DNA from: Nocardioidaceae bacterium
Lineage (GTDB): Bacteria > Actinomycetota > Actinomycetes > Propionibacteriales > Nocardioidaceae
Length of the DNA: 17,544 nt
Assembly: GCA_013696015.1 (NCBI GenBank)
Contig: JACCZI010000231.1
Location: 1 to 17,544, forward strand
Reading direction: 5' to 3'
Part shown: piece by piece, positions 1 through 9,654 of the stretch
Numbering within the stretch: the first letter of the stretch is position 1
How the letters are laid out: every line of letters starts with the position of its first letter
Made by a program: the position numbers and the translations under genes
Notes under the pieces: generated by a model
What the model saw: the letters and a program-made list of their open reading frames with translations, nothing else
Database searches by the model: none
Told to the model about the DNA's origin: nothing

Positions 1-1
1 G

Positions 2-990
2 GCGTTGAGTGTGATCCTGGTGCGCCACTCCGTCGACACCTCCGTGCTCGCCGAGGCCCTGCGCTCCGGCATGCGTGAGGTTGCGGCGACCTCCGACGAC
101 GCCACCATCAGCTCGGCAGTCCGCCGCGCGCGCACTCTCCACGAAGCGCTGACACAGCAGCAGGTCACGTCCAGCCAGGAGCGGGGTCGGGTCATCACGG
201 TCTTCTCTGCGAAAGGTGGCGTCGGAAAGACAACGATTGCCACCAACCTCGCGATGGCACTGGCTGACTCGGGCAACCGTGAGGTGTGCCTCGTGGACCT
301 CGACCTCGCGTTCGGTGACGTCGCGATCACCTTGCAGGTCTTCCCGACCCGGACCATTGCGGACGCGGTTGCCATGCAGCACTCGCTCGACCTGGCCGGG
401 CTCGAGTCGCTCCTCACGCCCTATCACGACGGGGTGAGCGCGTTGGTCGCGCCGGTCCAGCCAGACGCCAAGGACACCATCTCGTCGCAGCTCGTCGCCC
501 GAGTCCTCGAGCTGCTGCGGCAACGCTTCGCCTTTGTCGTCGTCGACACGCCGCCCGCCTTCGACGACCAGGTGCTCCAAGCCTTCGACGTCAGCGACCA
601 GATCCTGCTGGTGGCCACCCCCGACGTCCCGGCGCTGAAGAACCTCAAGATCGCGCTCGAGACCATGAGCCTTCTCAACTACCCGCGCGAACGTTGCTCG
701 CTGGTCCTCAACAGGGCTGACGCCAAGGTGGGGATTACCGCGGAGGAGGCCAGCACAACGCTGGCCATGACGATCACGTCCTCGATTCCGTCCTCCCGAG
801 ACGTCCCGGCGTCGATCAACCGCGGCGAGACCATGGTGCGGTCGGAGCCACGACACTCGGTGAGCGCCGCCATCCAGTCGCTTGCCGATTTTTGCGCCGC
901 GGCGCACGAACCGGTTGTCGAAACCGATGATGCAACCAGAACGGACCCGGCCCGGCGACGTGGTCTCTTCGCTCGGAAAGGACGCAGCTG

Positions 991-991
<1 letters not shown>
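2..991 (+). CDS. tadZ: TadZ/CpaE-like pilus-localisation ATPase (5' end outside window)
   Basis: A MinD/ParA-like P-loop ATPase of the Tad pilus system, expected to place the Tad machinery at its membrane site. Counting from the TTG at 5, the deviant Walker A motif KGGVGKTT is at residues 70-77, the switch-like VDLDLAFGD at 97-105 and the Walker B region VVVDTPP at 178-184. The C-terminus is a basic tail. The frame is open to the window edge, and the first ~60 residues look like the end of the degenerate receiver domain that normally precedes the ATPase in CpaE proteins. The true start is therefore probably upstream and the TTG at 5 is only the first visible start codon. The stop overlaps the next ATG (TGATG), so translation is probably coupled to the assembly ATPase. 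The family assignment is firm; the symbol follows from context, and cpaE is an equivalent name. Confidence 0.9.
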
Positions 992-2381
<1,390 letters not shown>

Positions 2382-2382
<1 letters not shown>

Positions 2383-4355
2383 TGCCTGACTCAGCACCAC
2401 GACGCAACACCCGAACGACCTGGGTCCGCCTGCTGTCTGCTGCGTCGATGGCCGCCTCATCTGTGCTCGGCATGGCCGTGACGGCCGCCGCTGAGCCGTC
2501 CGGTCGACTGGACTCTGTGGAGACCCGTGACGGCATCGTGCGGGTGCTCTTTTCGCTGCCCGGGTTGCCGGACGGTGTCGCTCCGGATCTGTCGAGTGTC
2601 GAGGTGGACATCGACGGTGCAGCACAGCCGGTGACCGCCGAGCTCGCCACGGACGCCGGTGACTCGGTCCGGCGCTCGACCGTGTTGGCGATCGACGTCA
2701 GCGACTCGATGGCCGGTGCCCGCTTCCGGGCCGCCCGCCAGGCAGCGCTGGCCTTCATCGACCAGGCACCAGCAGACGTGTCCATCGGCGTCGTCAGCTT
2801 CGCGGGCGAGGTGACGACCGTCCAGGCGCCGACCCAAGACCGCGCCGCCGTCCGCTCCGCCGTCAAGCAACTCGACCTGCAGCGCGGGACATTGTTGTAC
2901 CAGGGCATCGAGAAGTCCCTGGCCGTACTCGCCGGCTCCGACGCGGGAAACGTGCTCGTTCTCTCCGATGGCAGTGATACCAGCGGTACCAGGGTTCCCG
3001 AGGTGGTCTCGGCGATCGAGGGATCGGACATACGCGTCGACGTCGTGGCCCTCGAGCAGACCGGCGCGGACCTCGCCATCCTGCGGGACCTGGCAGCAGC
3101 CGGATCCGGCCAGGTCGTGAATGCCGACGACGTGTCCCTGGGCGAGGTGTTCAGTCAGCAGGCCGCCCAGTTGGAGTCTCAGGTGCTGATCAGCCTCGAC
3201 ATCCCGGACGGCTGGGACGGCGGAGACGCCACGCTGACAGCAAGCCTGACGGCAGCCGACCAGACGTACTCGGACGAAGCACTGGTCAACATCGCTGCCG
3301 ACACGGCATCGGTGCAACCGAGCGCGCCACAACCAACAGAGCTGGAGGCCGCACCCGGACCTCGGCTTGCCGTCTCTCGTCCGGTCATGATCGGCGGGAT
3401 CGTGGCGCTGGCCCTGGGTGGTGTGACCATCGTTCTCCTCGCGTCGAACAGCGTCGGGGGTCGGGAGAAGCAGACGTTGCGGGCTCGACTGTCGCCGTAC
3501 GCCGGTGACCAGGCGGGCAAGCCGACGGGCCGTCGAGCGGAGACGACGCACTCCCCTTCCATGAAGCAGCAAGCGGTCGAGCTCACGGAGAAGGCCATCA
3601 GTTCTGGTGTTGATCTGTCGCTGGCGCGACGCCTCGACGCAGCCGGTCTCAAGCTGAACAGCGCCGAGTGGTTGCTGATGCAGGCCGGCATCGCGGTTGC
3701 AGCTGCGGCAGCGGGATTCCTGGTCAGCGGCGGAGCTCTGCTCCCGACGTTGGTGTTGTTGCTGGTCGGGGCGGCCGGACCATGGGTCTACCTGTCGTTC
3801 AAGCGCTCGCGTCGGCTCAAGGCGTTCAACAGCCAGCTCGCCGACACCTTGCAGCTGATCTCCGGCAGCCTGTCGGCGGGCCTGTCGCTTGCCCAGTCGC
3901 TCGACACAGTGGTGCGAGAGGGTAACGAGCCGGTCGCCGGAGAGTTCCGTCGAGCGCTGGTCGAGCAGCGGCTTGGTGTCGAGATCGAGACCGCACTCGA
4001 AGGGGTCGCCGAGAGGATGGGCTCGGACGACTTCGCCTGGGTTGTGATGGCGATCCGGATCCAGCGTCAGGTCGGCGGCAACCTCGCCGAGCTGCTCAAC
4101 ACCGTGGCCGCAACGTTGCGGGAGCGGGAGTACCTACGCCGCCAAGTCTCGGTGCTGTCCGCGGAGGGCCGGTTGTCGGCGTACATCCTTGGTGGCCTGC
4201 CACCGCTGTTCGTCACCTACCTCGCGCTCGCCCGGCCGACATACCTCGCACCCATGTACACGACGAGCCTGGGCTTGCTGATGAGCGGCAGCGCCGCGGT
4301 GATGATGGTGGTCGGGATCTTCTGGCTGAAGAAGTCCGTCAAGGTGGAGGTCTGA
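2382..4355 (+). CDS. tadB: TadB-like platform protein with N-terminal secreted von Willebrand A domain
   Basis: An integral-membrane platform protein of the Tad pilus carrying an extra exported domain. In order: a signal peptide ending near residue 38; a VWA domain (about 98-265) with an intact MIDAS (DVSDS at about 106-110, a Thr near 171, SDGSD at about 196-200); a Ser/Pro/Ala-rich linker; a membrane segment (about 336-356); a charged linker; then a T2SSF/TadB domain with hydrophobic stretches near 433-472, 600-617 and 630-650. At 657 residues it is about twice an ordinary TadB, the excess being the VWA part. GTG 2379 and ATG 2382 are both possible starts. ATG was chosen because it repeats the TGATG overlap seen upstream and has GGACGGTGGG before it. 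The topology places the VWA domain outside the cell membrane. A role in adhesion or subunit docking is inference. Confidence 0.9.
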
Positions 4356-4356
4356 G

Positions 4357-5301
4357 ATGTCACCCACGCTGCTGCTCGTCGCCGGCACGGCGGCCATCTT
4401 CGTCGCCATCTTGATGGCGCTGCTGGCCGTCGGTGCGCCCAACAGCGATCGCCCTAACGCGGCCAGGTCGCTCGCCATGCTGGACGCCTTCACGAACGCG
4501 CCGAAGCAGATTCGGGACGAGCTCGATCCCGGCTTCCGCCAGCGCGTCGCCGACCCTTTCCTGGGCCGCCTGACCGGGCTCGGCCGCCGGCTCACTCCGG
4601 CGGACAACACGTCGCGGCTGCGCGCCAAGCTGGACGCCGCCGGCAACCCTGCGGGGTGGACGACCGACCGCATCACCGCCCTGAAGGCCGGGGGCTTCGC
4701 CACCGGGCTGATGCTGTCGTTGCTGGTGTGCCTGGTCATCGGGCTTTCCTTGATGCCGACCCTTGCCATCTCCATCGCATTCTCGCTGGCCGGTTATCTC
4801 GCCCCGAACCTGTGGCTGTACCAGAAGGCGTACGAGCGCAGGGAGATCACCCAGGTGGCCCTGCCCGACGCTCTCGACCTGCTGACGATCTCGGTCGAGG
4901 CCGGCCTAGGTTTCGACGCGGCCCTGGCGCACGTCGCCAAGAACACCCAGGGACCGCTCGCCGACGAGTTCGCCCGGGTGCTGCAGGAGATGCAGCTCGG
5001 CGCCGGGCGCAGCGAGGCGATGCGAGCCCTCGGGGAGCGCAGCACGCTCCCGGAGCTGAGGGGCTTCGTGACCTCGATGGTGCAAGCGGATGCCTTCGGC
5101 ATCCCGGTCGGCCGGGTGCTGCGCGTGCAGGCAGTCGAGATGCGCACGAAACGACGCCAACGCGCCGAAGAGAAGGCACAGAAGGTGCCGGTCAAGATCC
5201 TGTTCCCACTCATCTTCTGCATCCTGCCGGTGCTGTTCATCTCGGTCATGGGACCGGGCGTGATCACGATGCTGGATGCGTTCGCGGGCAGCGTGAACTG
5301 A
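4357..5301 (+). CDS. tadC: TadC-like type II secretion F family platform protein
   Basis: The second inner-membrane platform protein of the Tad system, expected to pair with TadB above the TadA ATPase. It has 314 residues. An N-terminal membrane segment (about 3-25) is followed by a cytoplasmic stretch, a long hydrophobic hairpin around residues 110-150, the T2SSF domain (PDALDLLTISVEAGLGFDAAL, then a helical region with QADAFGIPVGRVLRVQA) and a C-terminal pair of membrane segments (ILFPLIFCILPVLFISVMGP). The start lies 1 nt after the tadB stop, with AAGGTGGAGG ending at 4350, so it belongs to the same transcription unit. Nothing in it looks broken. TadB and TadC are told apart by order and by the presence of the VWA domain in the former. 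Confidence 0.93.
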   Translation: MSPTLLLVAGTAAIFVAILMALLAVGAPNSDRPNAARSLAMLDAFTNAPKQIRDELDPGFRQRVADPFLGRLTGLGRRLTPADNTSRLRAKLDAAGNPAGWTTDRITALKAGGFATGLMLSLLVCLVIGLSLMPTLAISIAFSLAGYLAPNLWLYQKAYERREITQVALPDALDLLTISVEAGLGFDAALAHVAKNTQGPLADEFARVLQEMQLGAGRSEAMRALGERSTLPELRGFVTSMVQADAFGIPVGRVLRVQAVEMRTKRRQRAEEKAQKVPVKILFPLIFCILPVLFISVMGPGVITMLDAFAGSVN

Positions 5302-5414
5302 GCTCAGACCAGAGCCATCTGCGCCCTCCCGGCAGTGGTCCAGTGGTCAGGTGGCGCGAATTCGACTACGTTGTGTATGCGTTCGTTTACTAATTGTGTC
5401 GAGGAGGATCTGGT
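5298..5414 (+). promoter_or_regulatory. Intergenic leader of the sensor kinase gene with tandem 8-bp repeat and palindrome
   Basis: This 113-bp gap separates tadC from the kinase gene. A perfect 10-bp palindrome CTGAGCTCAG (5298-5307) covers the tadC stop. An 8-bp unit CAGTGGTC is repeated head-to-tail at 5333-5348 and followed by the similar AGGTGGC. From about 5360 the DNA becomes unusually A/T-rich for this window (TTCGACTACG, TTTACTAATTG), which would suit a promoter, but no well-spaced -35/-10 pair is evident. GAGGAGG at 5401-5407 is a strong ribosome-binding site 7 nt before GTG 5415 and decides that start. No terminator-like stem is seen, so read-through from tadC is possible. Confidence 0.4.
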
Positions 5415-7070
5415 GTGAGCGCCGTGCCGCTGCACATGTCGACCCGGCACTGTGCGCGCCTGGCGACGGGCGCGCGCGTCTTCGGAGTGTCGGCGGTGGC
5501 CGTCCTGGCTCTCGTCGAACGTGACCTGCCGGGCGTCCTGGCGGTGGCCATGCTCGCCGGACTGGCCGTGCTCGCCACACTGGCGACCCGCCGCGCGCTC
5601 CTGGGCGGCACCCTCATCGCGCTCTCCGAGGCAGGACTCGCCGCCGTGATCGTCGGCAGCCACCTGGGCGACCTGCCGTTCGTCATGCTCTACCTGGTCG
5701 TGCCTCCCTTCGTGGCGGGCCTGCACGCCGGGGTCGTCGGTACAGCGATCAGCTGCCTGCTCGAGATCATCGTCGTCTATCTGCTGACCGCACCCGCCCT
5801 GTCACTGGACGCCCTCTCCGAACGGCTGGAGGTGGCGGCCCCCTGGGTGCTCACCAGCGTCGGCAGCGGAGTGCTCGGGGCATGGCTGCGCCAGCTCGAC
5901 CATGTGCCGCCGCGCGACAGCGACGCGTACCACTCCGCGCGACGGCTGTTGGGCGAGCTGCGTACAGTTGCGCGCAGTCTCTCTGCCGGGCTCGACCCGG
6001 TCGGCATCGCCCAACAGATCCTCGTCGAGACACGCGAGGCGATCGGCGACGAAGCCGCCGTTGTGCTGGTGCGCACCGAGGGCGGGATCCTCGTCCCGCT
6101 CAGCCAGGACGAGGGGGGCCGGCTGAGCGAGGTCGGCAACGACGACCCGGTGGTGATGGAGTGCTGGACCACCGAGGCACCCGCCCAGGAGATAGTGGGC
6201 GGACCCCTGGGGCGACGGGTACGCGTCGCACTGCCGCTGCAGGTCGGCGTCCGGATGATCGGAATCGTGGTCGCCGAGTGCGGCCGTGGCGTGTCTGCCG
6301 CCCAGCTGCAGATCTTGCACAGCAGCCTCTCCGAGCACACCTTGAGGCTGGACACGGCGTTGGTCTTCGACGAGGTCCGCACACTGGCGACAGCCGACGA
6401 ACGTCGCCGCCTGGCCCGCGAGATCCACGACGGCATCGCCCAAGAGGTGGCCTCCATCGGGTACGCCGTCGACGAGATGATTGCCGACTCGGACAGTAGG
6501 GAGCAGCGGGACAGCCTGCGTGCGCTGCGAAACGAGCTCACCCGCCTCGTCAGTGAGCTGCGGCTGTCGATCTTCGACCTGCGCAGCGAGGTGTCCCAGA
6601 GCGCCGGCTTCGGCGCAGCCCTCACCGACTACGTCCGGCAGGTCGGCACCCGCTCCGGCATGTCGGTCCATCTGTCCCTCAACGAGACGCCGCAGCGGCT
6701 GCGCGTCGAGGTGGAGACAGAGATCCTGCGTATCGCCCAGGAGGCGATCACCAACGCGCGCCGCCACAGCGGAGCCAGCAATCTGTGGGTGACGTTCGCG
6801 GCGGACCCACCGCACGCGACGCTCAGCATCGCCGACGACGGGCACGGGCTCGGAACCCCGCGGTCGGACTCGTACGGCCTGCGGATCATGCGGGAACGCG
6901 CCGAACGCATCGGAGCGTCGCTGGAGATCCGCAGTCGCGAGGGGGGCGGCGCCCAGGTGTCGCTGACTCTGGCACCCGAAACGTCCCGCTCACCGGCCCG
7001 CAACCTCGGCGCCGTCGCGGCACTACGAAAGGATCGTGAGGATGTCCACCTCGGTCTTGCTCATCGATGA
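5415..7070 (+). CDS. NarL-type membrane sensor histidine kinase (HisKA_3/HATPase_c, GAF-like region)
   Basis: The sensor half of a two-component system. From GTG 5415 it has 551 residues. Five or six hydrophobic segments fill about residues 18-160. A GAF-like region (about 175-320) follows, then a HisKA_3 dimerisation domain with the phosphorylated His in REIHDGIAQEV (His338). The HATPase_c domain has the N box EAITNARRHSG (Asn447), the DDGHGLG box at about 474-480 and the terminal GLRIMRERAERIG and GGGAQVSL boxes. The start was chosen for the GAGGAGG site; an in-frame TTG at 5394 precedes that site and is less likely. The end overlaps the response regulator start by 29 nt, so the two are coupled. 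Its place between the Tad machinery and the pilins suggests it controls piliation. The signal sensed is unknown. Confidence 0.9.
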   Translation: MSAVPLHMSTRHCARLATGARVFGVSAVAVLALVERDLPGVLAVAMLAGLAVLATLATRRALLGGTLIALSEAGLAAVIVGSHLGDLPFVMLYLVVPPFVAGLHAGVVGTAISCLLEIIVVYLLTAPALSLDALSERLEVAAPWVLTSVGSGVLGAWLRQLDHVPPRDSDAYHSARRLLGELRTVARSLSAGLDPVGIAQQILVETREAIGDEAAVVLVRTEGGILVPLSQDEGGRLSEVGNDDPVVMECWTTEAPAQEIVGGPLGRRVRVALPLQVGVRMIGIVVAECGRGVSAAQLQILHSSLSEHTLRLDTALVFDEVRTLATADERRRLAREIHDGIAQEVASIGYAVDEMIADSDSREQRDSLRALRNELTRLVSELRLSIFDLRSEVSQSAGFGAALTDYVRQVGTRSGMSVHLSLNETPQRLRVEVETEILRIAQEAITNARRHSGASNLWVTFAADPPHATLSIADDGHGLGTPRSDSYGLRIMRERAERIGASLEIRSREGGGAQVSLTLAPETSRSPARNLGAVAALRKDREDVHLGLAHR

Positions 7071-7683
7071 TCACGACCTGATCCGTCAGGGGCTCAGTCG
7101 AGCGTTCGAGCGCTCACCCGACTTCAACGTCGTCGGCCAGGCGGGCACGCTTGCCGAGGGCGAGCGGATGGTTCACGGGATGGCACCGGAGGTCGTCGTG
7201 ATCGACGTCCGGCTGCCCGACGGCTCTGGGCTCGACGCGACCCGGCGACTGAGGGACCGCAACGCGGACATGGGCATCGTCGTACTCACGATGTACGCCG
7301 GTGACGAGCAGCTGTTCGCGGCCCTCGAGGCGGGCGCGTCGGCCTTTGTCCCGAAGGACGCACCAAGCGAGGACGTCGTCGCGGCGGCGCGCCACGCGGC
7401 CGTATCCCCACGCTCCTTCACCGCCGCCGACCTCGCCGACGCCATGCGCCGTCGGATGCAGCCGAGCGGACCGCAGTTGTCGCCGCGTGAGAAGGAGGTG
7501 CTGAACCTGCTGGCCGAGGGCCTCGGTGTCTCCGCGATCGCCCGCCGGCTGTTCATCTCCGAGTCGACCGCCAAGACACACATCTCGAAGATCTACGACA
7601 AGCTCGGTGCGGGCAACCGGGCTCAGGCGATCATGAGCGCGATTCGTGCCGGCCTCATCCGCGAAGTGAGCATCACCGCCTAG
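7042..7683 (+). CDS. NarL/FixJ-family response regulator (receiver + LuxR-type HTH)
   Basis: The DNA-binding partner of the overlapping kinase, 213 residues. The receiver domain has the acidic pair DD (9-10), phosphoacceptor Asp55 in VVVIDVRLPDGSG, Thr83 in VVLTMY and Lys105 in FVPKD, so it looks fully phosphorylatable. The C-terminal LuxR-type helix-turn-helix starts at LSPREKEVLNLLAEGL (about 147) and contains STAKTHISKIYDKLG. ATG 7042 is preferred over GTG 7036 because AAAGGA at 7028-7033 sits 8 nt before the ATG but only 2 nt before the GTG. The next genes downstream are the Flp pilins, and a direct repeat lies in between, making them the obvious candidate targets (inference). Confidence 0.93.
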   Translation: MSTSVLLIDDHDLIRQGLSRAFERSPDFNVVGQAGTLAEGERMVHGMAPEVVVIDVRLPDGSGLDATRRLRDRNADMGIVVLTMYAGDEQLFAALEAGASAFVPKDAPSEDVVAAARHAAVSPRSFTAADLADAMRRRMQPSGPQLSPREKEVLNLLAEGLGVSAIARRLFISESTAKTHISKIYDKLGAGNRAQAIMSAIRAGLIREVSITA

Positions 7684-7872
7684 TTCGTTGTGACCAGGCG
7701 CCGGGATCAGCGCGTCAGGCGGCTCACACCACGAGGAGGAGGGCGGCTCACCCATTCGGCCAGCCGGAAGTGGACGCACGCCGGATACCACGAAGCGTCA
7801 CCGTCCGACAGCATTGGGTCAGCGAATTAACCCGCCCTGCGCCGCCGGCGCGCTTACGACAAAGGACCTCAC
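7684..7872 (+). promoter_or_regulatory. Upstream region of the first Flp pilin gene, with 10-bp direct repeat
   Basis: A 189-bp non-coding stretch between the response regulator and the first pilin. The 10-bp unit GGCGGCTCAC occurs twice in the same orientation, at 7718-7727 and 7742-7751, 24 bp apart start to start, with a purine-rich GAGGAGGA between. Two copies on nearly the same helical face are what a dimeric LuxR-type regulator could bind. I could not assign a convincing -35/-10 pair; the most A/T-rich patch is GAATTAA near 7824-7830. AAAGGA at 7861-7866 is the ribosome-binding site of the pilin. Confidence 0.45.
7718..7751 (+). repeat. Direct repeat GGCGGCTCAC x2 (candidate operator)
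   Basis: Two identical 10-bp copies (7718-7727 and 7742-7751), 24 bp start to start, in the pilin upstream region. The sequence itself is certain; the operator role is inferred from its place between a LuxR-type regulator and the genes it probably controls. Confidence 0.5.
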
Positions 7873-8082
7873 ATGCTCGAGTACCTCCGCACCATCGCCA
7901 GCCGCCGCCGTGACGCCGAGACCGGTGCGTCGGCCGTTGAGTACGGCCTCTTGGTCGCCCTCATCGCCGCCGTCATCGTGCTCGCGGTCTTCGCGCTGGG
8001 TGGCCTCGTCAAGAGCACCTTCAGCGAGACGTGCACCGACATCAAGAGCAACTCGGGTGTCGCCGCGACCTGCACGTCCTGA
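7873..8082 (+). CDS. flp: Flp-type class IVb prepilin (first copy)
   Basis: The major structural subunit candidate of the Tad pilus, 69 residues. A basic leader (residues 1-18) ends in Gly18, followed by ASAVEYGLL, so Glu and Tyr stand at +5 and +6 after the cleavage site as in Flp pilins. A hydrophobic helix (about 25-46) follows, then a short polar tail with two cysteines, Cys54 and Cys67. Most Flp pilins I know of lack such a pair, and a disulfide loop is plausible once the tail is outside the cell. The start is fixed by AAAGGA 6 nt upstream. Processing needs a TadV-like prepilin peptidase, which is not in this window. Confidence 0.95.
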   Translation: MLEYLRTIASRRRDAETGASAVEYGLLVALIAAVIVLAVFALGGLVKSTFSETCTDIKSNSGVAATCTS

Positions 8083-8095
8083 TGACTGCCCGAGC

Positions 8096-8132
8096 CGGTG
8101 GCCGTGGTCGCCCGCAGTGACCACGGCCACCG
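8096..8132 (+). terminator. Strong stem-loop between the two pilin genes
   Basis: A perfect 14-bp inverted repeat: CGGTGGCCGTGGTC (8096-8109) and its complement GACCACGGCCACCG (8119-8132), with a 9-nt loop. It starts 14 nt after the first pilin stop. No run of T follows, as is common for actinobacterial stem-loop terminators. It could act as a partial terminator or as a 3'-end stabiliser, either of which would raise the first pilin mRNA relative to the second. Confidence 0.75.
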
Positions 8133-8188
8133 TCTCGCCCTCGTGTCGGTGACACCACCACCGCCTCTGCTTCCGGCCAGGAGAGATC

Positions 8189-8380
8189 ATGTTCTTCCAC
8201 TCGACCGCTCACCGCGAACGCGGCGCGTCGTCGGTCGAGTACGGCCTCATCGTGATGCTGATCGCGGCGCTGATGGTCACCGCGGTGGTCGCCTTCGGCG
8301 GGCTGACGAACGGTTTGTTCTCCGACGCCTGCGACGAGTACTCCGGCAAGGCACCGGCCTCCGACACGAGCTGTCCGTGA
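8189..8380 (+). CDS. flp: Flp-type class IVb prepilin (second, divergent copy)
   Basis: A second Flp prepilin, 63 residues. A short leader (1-12) ends in Arg-Gly, then ASSVEYGLIV gives Glu and Tyr at +5 and +6. The hydrophobic segment runs about 19-44. The tail holds Cys48 and Cys62, a spacing close to the first copy although the intervening residues differ (DEYSGKAPASDTS), which argues that the cysteines are kept by selection. AGGAGA at 8179-8184 is the ribosome-binding site. It lies 106 nt after the first pilin, beyond the strong stem-loop, so it is probably made at a lower level. It could be a minor pilin or an alternative major subunit. Confidence 0.93.
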   Translation: MFFHSTAHRERGASSVEYGLIVMLIAALMVTAVVAFGGLTNGLFSDACDEYSGKAPASDTSCP

Positions 8381-8385
8381 GGGGA

Positions 8386-9654
8386 TCAGCCGGGTTCGCG
8401 GGCAGCCGACCAGGCTGCCGCGAGGGCCAGGCGCTGCGACACGGTCGGATGGCTCGCGTACCACACGTACAGCAGCCCTGGCGGGTCGGGCGTCGAAAGG
8501 TTCGCCAGGGCGAGTCGCCGCTGCGCGGCCGCGAACGTGCCGGGGTCGGCTGTCAGCTCCAAGGCATGGAGGTCGGCACGCGCCTCGACCGCGCGGCTGA
8601 CGACATTGTGCACAGGCAGGGCGAAGAACGACCCTAGCGCGACTAGAGCCAGGACGGCCGGGACGACGGCGGCATCTCGGGGACCGCCGTACCCGGCCGT
8701 CCTTCTTGTCCGGGGTGACTTCACGATCAGCGCCAGCAGCGTGACGCCCGCCGCCGCTCCCAGCGCACCCATCAGCGTCCCGCTCAGGACGTCGCCGTTC
8801 TCGGCGTGCCCGAGCTCGTGGGCGACGACGAGTCGGATCTCCGTTGGCGTGGCCCGCGTGAGCAGGGTGTCGTAGACGACGATGCGCTTGGTCGCACCGA
8901 AACCGGAGACGTAGGCGTTGAGCGAAGTCGTGCGCGCCGAGGCATCGGCGACGAGCACCTCGTCGACCGCCACCCCGTCACGATCCGCGAGGGCGAGCAG
9001 CGAGGATCGCACCGCACCGTCAGGCATCGGCGTGAAGTGGGCGAACAGCGGCTCGACGACCAGGGGGTAGAGAAATGACCCGGCGACGACGAGCGCCGCG
9101 GCGAACAGCGAGGCCGGGAACCACCAGCGCCGCACCCGCCGCCAGAGCCCTACGACCAGCAGCGCCAGCAGGCTGATCGTGACGACACCAACGGCGTACG
9201 CGGTGAGCTGGTCGGCGCCCCAGCCCCACCACCCCTGGGTCGACAACCCGAACTCGTGCCGCACCTGCTCGGCACGGATGGCCGACGTCAGGCTCACCAC
9301 TCGGCCGAGCAGCTGCAGCACGATGACAGCCACGACGACCTGAAGCCACCACCACCGTGCCCCAGGCAGGCGGCGCACGAGCCGAGCGCCGCGCCTGGTC
9401 AACCCGAGGAAGACGGCAAGCACAAGGCTGGCCAGGGCACCGAGCAGTCCCACCGGCACCACCTGCTCGCGGTAGGCGGCGATCCGGTCGATCTGCTCCG
9501 GCGGCAGGCCGGCGGTGGGATCGACCCGGCCCAGCTGGGCTCCCGGCAGCCAGTCCCACGGCGTGCTGAGCGCCACCGTCAGGACGAAGGCGACCGTGAG
9601 CAGCGCCAGCCACACCAGCGCCTGCCGCGTGTCAGCGCGCTCAGAGGTCGACAA
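8386..9654 (-). CDS. M48 family (Ste24/CAAX-prenyl-protease-like) membrane zinc metalloprotease
   Basis: A membrane-embedded zinc protease of the Ste24 type. From the TTG at 9654 it has 422 residues: an N-terminal membrane segment (about 13-32), further segments near 69-86, 104-120, 152-170 and 182-198, then the catalytic part with HELGHAENGD (zinc ligands His279 and His283, Glu280 catalytic). Hydrophobic segments flank NVVSRAVEARADLHALELT, which supplies the third ligand (Glu358) in the arrangement typical of Ste24. The C-terminus keeps the SHPTVSQRLALA motif. The frame extends upstream to a GTG at 9726, but TTG 9654 gives the short N-terminus normal for the family and overlaps the preceding gene by only 14 nt; neither has a good ribosome-binding site. 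It is the last gene of a - strand operon and converges on the second pilin 5 nt away. Substrate unknown. Confidence 0.9.
   Translation of the reverse strand: MSTSERADTRQALVWLALLTVAFVLTVALSTPWDWLPGAQLGRVDPTAGLPPEQIDRIAAYREQVVPVGLLGALASLVLAVFLGLTRRGARLVRRLPGARWWWLQVVVAVIVLQLLGRVVSLTSAIRAEQVRHEFGLSTQGWWGWGADQLTAYAVGVVTISLLALLVVGLWRRVRRWWFPASLFAAALVVAGSFLYPLVVEPLFAHFTPMPDGAVRSSLLALADRDGVAVDEVLVADASARTTSLNAYVSGFGATKRIVVYDTLLTRATPTEIRLVVAHELGHAENGDVLSGTLMGALGAAAGVTLLALIVKSPRTRRTAGYGGPRDAAVVPAVLALVALGSFFALPVHNVVSRAVEARADLHALELTADPGTFAAAQRRLALANLSTPDPPGLLYVWYASHPTVSQRLALAAAWSAAREPG
8401..8419. terminator. Possible bidirectional hairpin at the pilin/M48 convergence
   Basis: GGCAGCC (8401-8407) and GGCTGCC (8413-8419) form a 7-bp GC-only stem with a 5-nt loop, inside the last codons of the M48 gene and 20 nt beyond the second pilin stop. 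It could end the pilin transcript. No T run is present, and GC-rich coding DNA produces such stems by chance, so support is modest. Confidence 0.3.
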
